A stretch of 64,000 bases of DNA. Origin: Euglena gracilis. Taxonomy: Eukaryota > Euglenida > Euglenophyceae > Euglenales. The notes beneath the pieces were generated by a model. It was given only the letters and a program-made list of their open reading frames with translations. It did no database searches and was not told the DNA's origin. Below are positions 1-38,088 of this stretch, piece after piece. The stretch lies in contig CP154956.1 in assembly GCA_039621445.1 (NCBI GenBank), forward strand, positions 15,479,508 to 15,543,507, given 5' to 3'. Numbering within the stretch: the stretch's first letter is position 1; each line of letters opens with the position of its first letter. The translations under genes were made by a program, and so were the position numbers.

Positions 1-1415
1 CCCTGTACCCTGACACAGGGAGAACAGATTATGAGCTGTGGCACTCCTCTATTGAAGGGGATTAACCTTGGTGTAAATGCTGCTGACCAAGTGATGTGAA
101 TAGGGCTGAGGGTGAGATTGGTGCTGTTGTACATCAAACAGGAGAGAAGCACACACCCTGTGTTACGACACTTGGAAATGGTGCTGACGTGCTGGCTGAA
201 CTGACTGTGATACTACTGCCACCGGCAAGAACACACGGAGCCTCAGTAGATCACACACCACAGACTACGTCAGCCAGCCGTCACGCAACTGATGTGTGTT
301 TGTGGGCGCATTTGCGCAAATAAAAACAATTGTGTTTGTGGGCAAATAAAACGTAAACCGATGATGATAAAATGACGTTGGTGGGCGCAAATGCGCGCAC
401 AAACAAATTTAGTGGTGCTCGCATTTGCGCAAATGCGCGCACCAACATGTTTATGTTTATTTGCGCAAATGCGCCGACCAACATGTAGTTTTACTTTCCA
501 TGTTAAAAAACACCGATGAGGACCATGACCCAACAAGGTTTAAAAACGTGATGGGCGTGTTGGTGCACGCATTTGCACAAATAAACACAATTACGTTTGT
601 GCGCGCATTTGCGCAAATGCGCGCACAAAAAAAACATTTTGTACACCGCTTCAAAATGATGTGTTTGTAGGAGCCTTAGAGCACACAAACAAAGTTGTGT
701 TTATTCGCGCAAATACGCGCACCAACACACATCAGTTGTGCGATGCCATCTCCTCATCCGTGACAGCTGACGAACGCAACTCGTCACGTCAACCATTGAT
801 TTGCACCATGATTACATGGTGATGAAATTTGTGGTGAGAGGTGGTGTGGAGTGTTCACTGGAACACGGCATGTGACTGGCCAAAATTTGCCTGCCTTACG
901 TGTGTACATTTGCACTGCTGTTACCTGGCCTGAACGGCCTGTTGTTTTGGCGTCATCCGTTTAGAAGTTATACGTCATGCATTGATGACGTGCAAACGAC
1001 CTGTGACTGTTCGACACCTTTTCTGCAACAGTACTGCGTTACAAGAAGACAAAATTTGGCACCTGAAATGCCCGGGTCGTGTCCGGCCGTAGTCCGTTTT
1101 ATGGTTTTTCTCCGCCATTTTCCCCTTGAAAAACGTAAAAAAAAACACCAGTTTTTGCGCATAATTTGGGGGGAGTGGGTTCCACCGCTTTGATGCACCC
1201 AATGCAGTGGTAAAGGTTCAACACTTCCTTTCATCCAAAGTAACGGGTGTTTGAGGGCTATCTCTCTCCGGCTGCCGGTTGCTATGCACTGGCACCACGT
1301 CGTCCCCCCAGTCTTACACCCCGGTTGCGGGGAATAACGTGGCCGCTGTGGGGGGTGTCGTTGCTCCGGGGAGGTCGATGCCGGCCTGCTGGGTGCTGAA
1401 GCATCAGCAGCCGAT

Positions 1416-1576
1416 GTGGCTGCAACAGCGGAGCCGAGGCCGCAGGTCAGCGGCAGGGCCTTTGGGAGCCAAAAATTGGTGCTGGTGGACGTGCACCGTT
1501 ACTGGGTGGCTGTGCACCCACCTTCAAGAGATCCTATGTCTCCATCTTTTGTGGGACCTGTCAATGGTAAAAAAAA
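1416..1576 (+). other. GC-rich open stretch in element A, possible exon remnant
   Basis: An open reading stretch of higher GC (about 50 codons, including SQKLVLVDVHRYWVAVHPPS) sits in otherwise non-coding element A sequence. It lies after a CAG and runs into a poly-A tract. It may be a degenerate exon of an element gene or chance. No match to element B gene 1 or gene 2 was recognised. Confidence 0.2.
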
Positions 1577-2514
1577 CAGCACAATAACGCCATATGCCAG
1601 AGGAAACGGTGTGGCCATTTGGGTTGAACCCATTCAGAAGCCACTAAGGGTAGTTGTAGGAGGGCCAAATGAAATCGCTTTTTACTCCTCCATTGGTGGT
1701 TTATTTGCGCATTTGCGCGCATCACGTTGTTTTGTGGGCGCAAATGCGCAAATAAACATAATAAATTGTGCAGTTTCTTCGGGCAGTTTATTTGAGCATT
1801 TGCGCCGACAAACAACGTGATGAGCGGAAATGCGCAAATAAACCACTTCTGCTGTCGGCGTTTGATGGTTATGTTTACATCACACCGTTCTTCTTTGTGT
1901 TTATTTGCGTAAATGCGCAAATAAACAAAGAACATGTTTGTATGCGCATTTGCGCAAATACTCGCATAAACATAATTTGTATTTGTGCGCGCATTTGCGC
2001 CCATAAGCTTGCGCGTCGACAAATAATTTGACAAAGTCACTAACTGGATGACCCGTTGGTCAGTGCCATCACGGCCTCTATGTCACGCCGTTTATCAACA
2101 GCGTCAGTTCATGGGTAAAGCCCAATCTCTGACGGACACGTTTATGCTTATTTGCGCAATTGCGCAAATAAACATAAACATGTTGGTGCGCGCATTTGCG
2201 CCCATAAACACAATTTTGCCCTTCCAGTGTTGGGCTTCTTCCGCTGGGTTCTTTGCCACACAACTGGTTGTGCGCATCCCGGGTATAAGCCGGGTGGAAC
2301 ACACCCGTCCCCCTCAGTCCCTGCGGACCCTATTTCTTCCCCCCTGCGCATCCCTTGCCCAACACCCCGCACTCACCTTCCTTCCCTTACGTCCCTCCTT
2401 CCGGCTTGGTCACACCGCACCCACACCCCCCGGCACTTCCTCCCCGCGCTTTAACAAACAGCCCCAAAACAACACACCAAGGCGCCACAAACAAAGCAGT
2501 CCGGCAAACACCCA

Positions 2515-2665
2515 GGACGCACCCGGGACTTTGGCAAAAAAAATGGTGTTTTGGGGGTGTGTGGAAATGGACTTTGTACGCTGAAACCCCCGGGACCTTG
2601 CCGGCCCACACTGAAAAAAATGCAAAAAAGCACCTGGGGAACGGGACCTTTACTGCCCTTGTTGC
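2515..2665. repeat. Segment shared in inverted orientation with element B (19075-19215)
   Basis: The reverse complement of this segment shares a run of blocks with element B: GTCCC.TTCCCCAGGTGC, a T-rich stretch, GGTCCCGGGGGTTT, and GCCAAAGTCCC. The order is preserved, so the same subterminal piece is flipped between the two elements. Confidence 0.55.
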
Positions 2666-2855
2666 TTCTTTCGGCTGTGTCCCCGGGTGTGCCCGAGCTG
2701 CCGGCGGTGGGTCATACGGCCAAAAACAGAATTTTGCTCGTTTTTTGCACTCCCTTGTCAACGTGTTTTCAAATCCCCCTGACCTTCACAGCCGAAACAA
2801 AGCAGAATCAAATAATTCGTAAATTTGCGCAAGTGCGCAAATAAAAAGGAAAAAG

Positions 2856-2881
2856 CTTAAGTGCGAATTAGGCCGCCTAAG
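2856..2881 (-). repeat. Right terminal inverted repeat of element A
   Basis: 26 bp starting CTTAAGTGCG and ending GGCCGCCTAAG, identical to 19344-19369 and the reverse complement of 8332-8357 with one mismatch. Confidence 0.85.
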
Positions 2882-3960
2882 ACATGCCCCTAATAGCAAA
2901 AGGTTTTCAAAAAGGCGCCAAATATTCAAAAAAGAAATCTGGCGCCTTCGCGTGGAAAACATTTAGCTTTGTGTGATTTCTTTCATTTGTGTTCTCTTTT
3001 TCGAGGGTCGTCTGCCTTTGCTTGGTGAATATTCATTCACACCCACACGCACGTGCACACACATACATTGGCAATTGGGGGCATATTGGTATGTATCCTA
3101 TTTTTGTCTTTGTCTTTCACATTGCAACCCCCAATGGCCCCACATCAGGGCATGTGCAGAACAAAAGGCCGCCGGGTTGGAGAGGGATTTGTAACATTCA
3201 GGCTGAGCATCTTATAAGCCTCTCAGCTTCCCAGCTGATTGAAATGTGAGAGCATCCAGGAGCCGATTCCGCTCTCGCACAACCCAATTTGAACGTTTTT
3301 GGATGCCGGGGCAATTGCAGACACACCCCACACATCATGCACACATCACATACTCATGGACTTCACACACATCACGCACACATCGCATACAGTCATGGAC
3401 ATCACATACAGTCATGGACTTCACACACATCAAGCACACATCACATACCGTCATGTACTTCACGCACATCACGCACATCACGCACATCACACATGTAACA
3501 CACACAGGGATTCTCTTTTAGAAAGGGGAGGGCCTGCCAGGGCCTGACTGCTTTAAAACATCGAAGATCCCATGCAAACGTTTGTCATGCCTCACAAGGG
3601 AATTCAACCAACTAAGGTAGGGGAATGCAATTTTTTTGTTCATTTCTTTTCCGTTAATTTTTCTCCAATTCTTTTAATTGATGTAAATTTTGGAATTCTT
3701 TCTTGCACACATTCTTTTGAATTTTACAACATGTACAGAAAATGCTGTTGAACTTCGGCAACACCGACCAAGCCTCTTTTCAGTCAGAAGACCCCCCCCC
3801 CAGCCCCAGATCAGTGATTTGAGGTGGGGGGGGGGGATTGCTGGGCTGACCGTGCCCAAATCCAATGTTTATTTGCAAGCAAAAAAATTCTTTTTTGAAA
3901 AACTCCGCCACAGCCCTCAAAACCCCAGTCCGTTCATCGTCGCAAACACCATTTCAGGGC
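2882..3960. other. Spacer between element A and the candidate exon near 4.0 kb
   Basis: No convincing coding sequence. It contains a CA-rich minisatellite (3310-3500, units around CACATCACGCA and CATACAGTCATGGA) and an inverted poly-C/poly-G pair (about 3792-3835). Confidence 0.5.
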
Positions 3961-3974
3961 GTTGATGGGGCGGT

Positions 3975-4140
3975 TGGGAGGGGCTGTGCTGCAACGCCGA
4001 CCGCGCCCTCGGCCCCCGCCTGCGCAGGAGGAGGTAGAGGGCCACCGAGCTGACCAGCAGCGCCGCGACGGCGCCGCCGCACAGCGCGCCGGCGCGCCGC
4101 CGGTCCCCGGCTGGCGTGGCCGCGGGGCTCGTGGGGGTGT
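3975..4140 (-). CDS. Candidate exon encoding one membrane helix (alternative last exon or another gene)
   Basis: A GC-rich minus-strand stretch encodes a hydrophobic helix (GALCGGAVAALLVSSVALYL) followed by LLRRRGPRAR, then stays open to a stop at 3917. The layout resembles the last helix of the TPT-like gene, whose own stop is at 5279. It could be an alternative or decayed last exon, or the end of a neighbouring membrane protein. Exon borders are uncertain. Confidence 0.35.
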
Positions 4141-4199
4141 CGGCGGCAGGCGGCCGGCGACGCCCCCCCCCCCCGCCCGAAAAGCTTTTGAAACCCCCA

Positions 4200-4560
4200 A
4201 CCACACAATTCTTTACCGACCCCGGGGGGGGGGGGAGAGGGGGGTACTTCCACTCTTCCAAAAACCAGTCACTCACTTTTTTTTTCTGAAAACAAGTCAG
4301 TCACTACGGGGGGTCGGCCACTCTGGAAACCAAGGGAAGTTTGACCGCAAACGTGGAAAAAAGGCCAATTTAAAAATCTTTTCGCGCCTTTGGCTGCCGG
4401 GTGACTTTTGCGTATTTTTGCCACCCCCCCCCCTCCCCTGGAGGGGTTCCGGGCCAAAAACCAGTCAGCCACTCTGAAAAAAACACCCCCCCCCGGGGGG
4501 TCGACCAGTGACTTGATGATGGTATGCCCACCGCAGGGCAGAACGGGAAGGCCTGGTGGG
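4200..4560. repeat. CCAGTCAGTCAC / GGTCGGCCACTCTGGAA dispersed repeat, copy 1
   Basis: Contains AACCAGTCACTCAC, CAAGTCAGTCACTACGGGG, GGTCGGCCACTCTGGAAA and GGGCCAAAAACCAGTCAG, flanked by poly-C and poly-G. The same series recurs at 33650-33925 and partly at 19430-19460 and 47240-47300. It is non-coding and probably a mobile non-autonomous family. Confidence 0.55.
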
Positions 4561-5059
4561 GGGGGGGTCGATCTTCCCACCCACCACAGCATTCTCGCCA
4601 ATTTTGTGAAAACGGGGATTTTGATTTTTTTGATTCGATTTTGATTTGGAAAATGAACCCAAACTACATGATTTTTTGATGGGAAACTACATTTTTTTCA
4701 CAATAAAAATTTCATAAATTTCAGGTTCAAATAATGGTAATGTTTAAGGGGGGGGTGAAAGAGAATGGAAAAAATAAAGACAAAAAATGGACCAAAATTT
4801 CTGGCACAATCAGATATTACTGAAATTTTCTGTTGGAAATTTTTAGGATTTTCAATAACGTTTCTTGCTTCAAAACCCCTCAAAATTGGGACGGAAAGGC
4901 AAGGGTGGAAGGCTGCAGCCATTGGTGCATTGGATAGCCCTTTGCATCCACAAGAGTAACCTTTTGCAGCAAATTTGACATGGCTGGGAAAGGTAAGACA
5001 TGTAGACACACAAAGAAATTTCTTCGATAAATGCTCGGACTCCCTGGTTTTGGACCACG

Positions 5060-5168
5060 TTTCCGAATAACCCCCCCTCCCCGCCCCGAATGGAAGCCCC
5101 CCCCTCGGTTTTCAACCAACGTTCCGAATAGTGGCCCCGGGGGCTTCTATTCGGAGGGGGGGTTACGG
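5060..5168. repeat. Short fold-back repeat
   Basis: The left arm CCGAATAACCCCCCC pairs with the right arm near 5152-5168 (ATTCGG, then GGGGGGGTTACGG). Inner arms CCGAATGGAAGCCCC and GGGGGCTTCTATTCGG also pair. It lies just downstream of the transporter stop codon. Confidence 0.5.
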
Positions 5169-5278
5169 AGTTCAGGTGTGGAGGGAGAGCGGGTCCAGGG
5201 AAGTCTTGCACTTCACCCCTGAACAACCACAGACAGCACAGTCACCTGCACATGCCCGTGCTACCCACCGCATGGGAG

Positions 5279-32226
<26,948 letters not shown>

Positions 32227-32683
32227 GGGGTTGGGCTGCCGGCCGCCATCTGTGCAGTGGAAGCAAACCAACCCCAGAGGTGGTCTGGTGTGCGGTCGCA
32301 TGCGCTGAAGGTCATCCAGCGCACGAGGAATTAAAAGAAATTTGTCCTTCCTTTGCGCTCCACAGACAACCCATCGTTTGAATTATGTGTGTGCGCGTGT
32401 GTGCCTCATTCTCTCTCCGCTCCCGATTCATCTCTTCCTTTCTCTTTCCCTGCTTGCCTGCTTGTGTTCCGAGGTTGCGTGCTGTACTGATTGGAGTCCG
32501 TTGGATGTCATAAGAGATGTTTCAATGTTTGTGTTCTGTTTCCAACGTGTCCCTGGAGCACGCTTGATATTGGTCTGATTGTTCACAATGTGGCGTAAAA
32601 CTGATGGCTGGCAAAGCTCTTCTTCTCTTCTTTTCCCAGGAAAAGACCCACTTTTGTTGTTATCTTTCGTTTTGTGGACCAAC

Positions 32684-32684
<1 letters not shown>

Positions 32685-32735
<51 letters not shown>

Positions 32736-32804
32736 AGCACACACACACACACACTTATGCACACACACATGCACAAACATACACCACACCCACACCCACA
32801 AACG

Positions 32805-32835
<31 letters not shown>

Positions 32836-32836
32836 C
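32685..32836. repeat. (CA)n microsatellite
   Basis: Interrupted CA repeats of about 150 bases. Confidence 0.95.
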
Positions 32837-33011
32837 AATCGTTGGCACAACACAAACAATTTATTGGCCCTCGAAAACCGCTAAAAAATAATTCTGTAAC
32901 AGGAATATTTTTTCACTTTGGGGGTATTTCGTCTGAACTCATTTGGCAGGTGCTGCGGACAACAAAGTTTATCCGTTTATCCAACCCCAAGTGTGTGCGG
33001 GCGCGCACGCA

Positions 33012-33014
<3 letters not shown>

Positions 33015-33065
<51 letters not shown>

Positions 33066-33182
33066 CGTGTGTGTGGGTGGGTGGGTGCGTTGGTGGGTGG
33101 GTGTGGGTGGATGGGTGTGGGTGGATGGGTGGGTGGGTGTGGGTGGGTCGGTGTGGGTGGATGGGTGTGGGTGGGTGGGTGG
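33015..33182. repeat. (GT)n/(GTGGGTGG)n microsatellite
   Basis: GT repeats followed by GGGTGGGTG and GGATGGGTGTGGGT units. Confidence 0.95.
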
Positions 33183-33244
33183 TGATGGTTTCAAATTTTC
33201 CCACAAAGTGACCAGTCCCTACTTCAAGTTCCAGGAAAAGTGGG

Positions 33245-33640
33245 TTGCACACAACGGGTTGCGCAGCCTCATCCCTTCGACGCAAAACCAACCCACGGGG
33301 CGCAGGAGCAATTGCCAATCAGACTCGTTGTACCCAGGCAAAAGTGTGGAAGGGCGACGAACATCGGTGCGCCGCGGCCGGCCGTGGAACAGGTGGGCGG
33401 CCGCGGGGCCGCCGTCGGTGGGACAGCAGAGATGCAGGGGGGCAGGCAGGCGGGGTCAGGCGGGGGTGAGGGCGGGAGGGGTGCCAACGGCTGGCAGAAG
33501 CGGTGCGGGCGACCCGGGGGCGCCTCCGGGTAGCGGGAGGCGCGCTGGGGCGGCGGGCGGAGCGGAGCGGGCCCGGGTGAATGGCCGGCGAAGCTGTGCC
33601 CGGGGGGTGGCTGACCACTTGCCCCGAACATACCAACCCG
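33245..33640. other. GC-rich stretch, coding status unclear
   Basis: All frames are partly open because of base composition. No domain or consistent exon borders were recognised on either strand. Confidence 0.3.
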
Positions 33641-33649
33641 GGGGGGGGG

Positions 33650-33925
33650 GGTCACTCCACTCTTCGAAAAACCAGTCAATCACTTTTGGGGGGGGAACCA
33701 GTCAGTCACTACCCCCCGGGGGTCGGCCACTCTGGAATCCAAAGAAAACTTGACCCAAACATGAAGGCCAAAAAAAATTACCAGCGCCTTCGGCGGGTCA
33801 CTTTAATTGTTTTTTTTTGCCGACCCCCCGGGCGGGGAGGGGTCCGGGCCAAGACCAATCAGTCACTCTGAAAAAACCAGTCAACCACCCCCTTGGGAGG
33901 GGGGGGGGGTCGGCCAGTGACTAAG
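33650..33925. repeat. CCAGTCAGTCAC dispersed repeat, copy 2
   Basis: Same series of motifs as 4255-4520: AAACCAGTCAATCAC, AACCAGTCAGTCACTACC, GGTCGGCCACTCTGGAATCC and GGGTCCGGGCCAAGACCAATC. Confidence 0.6.
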
Positions 33926-33984
33926 TGGTTGCATGGCCCCCGGATGTGTTTCACTGCAAATTCAGCCCAAAACGATCCTCAGGT

Positions 33985-34180
33985 CAAAAAAAATATATAT
34001 TTATAATTTTATAATAAATTTTAATGAATCAAATTTGTATAATATATTATAAAAAATAACAACCCCCGATCTGATAATAAAATTTAATTATGAAAATTAC
34101 ATATAATAATTTATTGTATTTAATCATATTTGTTGTTTATTTAATAACTTATAATATCTATTATAAAAAATAACAATCTC
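33985..34180. other. AT-rich spacer
   Basis: About 85 percent A+T with no gene. Similar tracts lie at 42590-42690, 47640-47950 and 58735-58945. Confidence 0.7.
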
Positions 34181-34456
34181 TGTTCCAGGCACACTCAACA
34201 AAAGATCCCTCAGAAAAATAGGCAACAACATTCAACATGTTTCGGTGAAACCAGGGGGGAAATCAAGGGGAAACTGATTTCTGGTGACCTTGAATTCGCC
34301 CATCTTCCCAGGACATCAAAAATACCTTTTGGACTTTTTTTTTGAACTTTCCTTGTTCGAGCCCCAGAAAGTTGGCCAGCCCTTTGGCCTAAGGGCGGTC
34401 CTCAATGGGTGGTCCTCGAGAACCTTTCCGCAGTGAAAGACACACAGTGGGCAAAC

Positions 34457-34457
<1 letters not shown>

Positions 34458-34541
<84 letters not shown>

Positions 34542-34570
34542 CGGCAACAGCAACAACAACAGCAACAACC
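34458..34570. repeat. (CAA)n microsatellite
   Basis: About 36 CAA units with a few substitutions at the 3' side. Confidence 0.95.
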
Positions 34571-35214
34571 ACAACGCACACACCCACACACACCCACCCA
34601 CCCACCCACCCACACACACACACCATACACCAAAAACCAAACGATGGCTGGTCTGATGGCGGGAACAGCTTCAAACGCAACGATCCACGGAAGGAGAGGA
34701 AAGATAGGGGTCCACTTTTGCATATTATCGGGGAAAATAATCACGAATCACAAAATGCACATCTAAGGTGCGGGGCGGGAACCCCCATAACTTGCAGGCT
34801 TGGTGCCAGACCGCCACAGCTGGGAAGACAGCAGTGCAGATAGTGCAAGCCAATGGCTGCCTGGCCCATATTGGGCACCTGGCACTGATGCCACATTAAT
34901 CAATCCAAGATCCCGGATAAATGTCACATTTTAGGGGCACGTGTAATATTCAGGCAGGGTTGTTTTATCAACTGGCAAATGAGAATTCAGAGCATCCTGT
35001 GGCAGTCAATGTGTGTGGGGGTGATGGGCCTCGCTTTTTTGAGCCTCATTTCACACTTGGGCTGTGTCCCAAAGATACACTTATGGTGACTGGAACGTCT
35101 TTGTCACTTGGGTCATGAATCATGCGTGCAACGGCAAGGGGGGGAAAAAGAGCGGAAAGACAGCACTGCTGCGGCTGCGGCGCACACAAGCCGAGGGAGG
35201 GCCGCCGCCGGCTC

Positions 35215-37963
35215 AGTACGTCATGAAGAACGAGCAGGCCGTCTGCAGCGTGGACGTCTCCTGCTGCCGCCCGTTGACGTGGGCCACCGGCAGACCCCGG
35301 CGTGACCCCGCGTGAGGTCGCCAATTCCAAGAATTTTGGTGATCCGCGCGGTGAGTCAAAATGGTTTCGTGCACGAGACCCGCATCGATCAGGGCCTCAA
35401 CTCGGCAGGTAAACTGTGGGGTCAAAACCTGGAAAATGGGCCGGAGAAAACTCAGAGAAAATAGTCTTGGGAGATTTGCGAAGAGCTGTGGAGAAGCTCT
35501 TGAAAATAATAAATGATTGTGCATACTTTCAACAAAAAAGATGGTTTTCCCCATATAGCAAAAATTTCGGTGAAAAACACCACACAACTCTCCAACAGCA
35601 AGGCTTCAATATGTTCTTCGCCTAATGGATCTCTTTGGTTAAACTGAGTCTGAATAATGATAAGGATCAAAAAACATTTTTTAACTCTCGCTAACTGGAA
35701 CTTTATTAATGGGGTAAATTTGACGACAAAAATGTAAAAGGAAAAATTGAGCAATGCATAATATCTTACGTCATTGATTGAAATTACCTTCAATTAATGG
35801 CACCGACATCACACGTGGCTTTTGCCATTGGTTTATTTTTCACACCTTCACTTGAGAGCAACTCAGAGCAACCAGGATTTCTCTCACACCCGCTATCTGA
35901 GAACCCCCACGCGACGCAGAGTTCAGGCTCCGCCCTTGTTTGTCTTCCAACAACATCCGGTTTCTGATTCGCCTCAGGTGGGACAGGCTGAATCAGCGCC
36001 AGGTCAAAATGGCGGTAGTTAGGGGGGACTTTACCCCTCCTCCCCACAGGGTGAGTTCCAGGTGCCTTGGAGTGCCCGCCCAGACAGCCACCCTCCCCCC
36101 CCCAATGGTGTGGTGAACCTTGCATTAACCCTCAGCGTGCCTCGAGCCCTCCGAGTGAAAAAATTAAGATGTCCTGGCGGCCAAACGAGCCCGTTGAACC
36201 CCCAAGCAAACGCCCGCATTCGATCAAATAAATCCCTTCATCGGACATATACGTGTCGGGCCCTGGCCAGGGACAAGGTGTGGAACGGCGGGATCGGCCA
36301 TCTGGAGGCCTCGATCCCCTTAGCCTTCAGGCGCTGCGGGAAACGGAGGGAAAGCAACCCTTTGCCCTCCCCCAGTCAAGACCGGGGCACAAAACCAATC
36401 CCCCGGGATATCTGTGTGGTGTGGGTACCTGCAGGCATCCCCCCCCACACACACATACACACATACACACATACACACATACACACATACACACACATAC
36501 ACACACACATGGACATATGTATGTATATATAATATGATATATATACATATATATATATAATATGATATATATAATATGATATATATAATATGATATATAA
36601 TATGATATATATATATATATATATACCAAAGAAAATGGTGATGGGGTCAGGGGTTTTTTAAAGGCCGGGGGGGGGGGGGGGTCCCCCCCCACCCACCCAC
36701 CCCCTGGGGGGGGGCCGGGGGGAGGGGGTCCCGGGGGACCCGCAAAAAATGGCCGAAAAATCGTGAAAAGTGCTAAAAATAGAATTTTTTCGGCGCCTGC
36801 GGCACCGAAAAGTATATCCCACCCCCCTCCGGGGGGGACCCCCCCGGGGGGGGGGAGGGGGTCCGGCGGACACACCCACCCTACCCCCCCCTCCCCCCCC
36901 CCGGGGGTCCAAACTTAAAAAAATCCCTGGATGGGGTAGGGTGCAGGACTCCCATATCACAAAACAATTTTTTACCTCCCCCCCCCCCCCGGGGTCGGTA
37001 AAAAAAGATGCCTGTCCCCTCCTGCCAGCCGCTTTCTCGCCGGCTGGAAAAAACTCGGTTGCTTCTCTCTAGGTGTCTGCCGCCCATGCAAATTTTCCCT
37101 TCTTGAATAGCCAGTTTTGGGCCTGCGTCGCCTTCGGCGCTGGGGGTGTGATGGAGCATTCTGCATTATTCACCCCAAAAACTCGACCCCAGGGAGGGGG
37201 GCGGAAAAGCGCTACCCTGCTTGCCCACCCATAGAACCCCCAGGGGGTGCAAACGTCCTTCAAAAACAGCCTCAAAAACAGCCTGGGAGGGGAGCTGCGA
37301 TGGGTTTTGAAGCCCGCTTCCAGGAGAGTTGCCAGAGGCGTTGGCAGGAAGCAGACGTGGCGCCCACAACTTGTTTGTTTGTTTGGTGACCTTCACGACG
37401 CTAGTTTTATGACTGGATGATGCAGCCGCATCTACTGTCGAAAAATTCTTCTCCGTTTCTATATCGGTAAGACAACCCCCCTCCAGCCGACCGTAAGATC
37501 TCGATGGGGGAATGTGCGGTATGATAAAAGTACTACGAGATCAATTTTACCGGGATTTTAATACTATACACAATAATAAGTGCAACCTCACAATATGGTA
37601 ATATGGATACATTTTCATTTCATCATCTTCATGAGAATCACAACAACAACAACAAAAGCAACAACAACACAGGCACATCAACAAAGCAAGAACATCAGCC
37701 GGCACGTCAGCGCCGACAACACCAGACAGAAAAGGGTCACCAAATGGCACCTCCAACGTCTCGTTGAATTCTGGGTAGTTGCTGGTCTTGAAGAAGCCTC
37801 GGCCGCGGAACACCACTGGCAGGTTGGTGGACTTGGAGGACACCGGCTTCTGGATCTCCTCCATCACGGCCTGGACTGTGGAGTGGTACGACACCCGGCC
37901 GCAGGGCCGCGGCTGGGGCGACCCAATGGGGGGGACGCTTTGGGGCAGCTCATACACTATTTA

Positions 37964-38002
<39 letters not shown>

Positions 38003-38054
38003 ATATATATATATATCTATATATATATATATATATATATATCTATATATCTAT

Positions 38055-38088
<34 letters not shown>

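Larger units (their letters stand above)
302..2838. repeat. Dispersed TGCGCA palindromes of element A
   Basis: More than twenty short inverted repeats with the core ATTTGCGCAAAT or TTTGCGCGCA, often as back-to-back pairs flanked by AAATAAAC or TTTGTG. Examples are near 305, 395, 420-480, 560-630, 700-725, 1700-1830, 1905-2010, 2145-2210 and 2822-2840. They match those in element B. They may be binding sites for the element's own proteins; that is inference. Confidence 0.75.
1..2881 (+). mobile_element. Element A: right end of a TGCGCA-rich DNA transposon, left end outside the window
   Basis: The right terminus (2856-2881) is identical over 26 bases to the right terminus of the complete element B at 19344-19369. 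The adjoining stretch (TTTGCGCA..GCGCAAATAAAAAG) is also shared. The whole region is dense in TGCGCA palindromes, found elsewhere in the window only inside element B. No left terminus is seen, so the element starts upstream or is a truncated copy. No intact gene is visible; the part seen looks like a non-coding 3' flank. The bases after the terminus are ACATG, which would be the target duplication if it is 5 bp as in element B. Confidence 0.7.

Noticed and set aside
3320-3500. Possible CRISPR-like array
   Set aside because: The repeat units are short, irregular CA-rich words without unique spacers, and the genome is eukaryotic.
3962-4477. Plus-strand Pro/Arg-rich open frame
   Set aside because: It runs through poly-C and poly-G repeat sequence. 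The minus strand has the better exon candidate.
33245-33640. GC-rich stretch as an additional transporter or SIR2-gene exon
   Set aside because: No frame shows a conserved motif or a consistent pair of splice sites, so it is left as unassigned.
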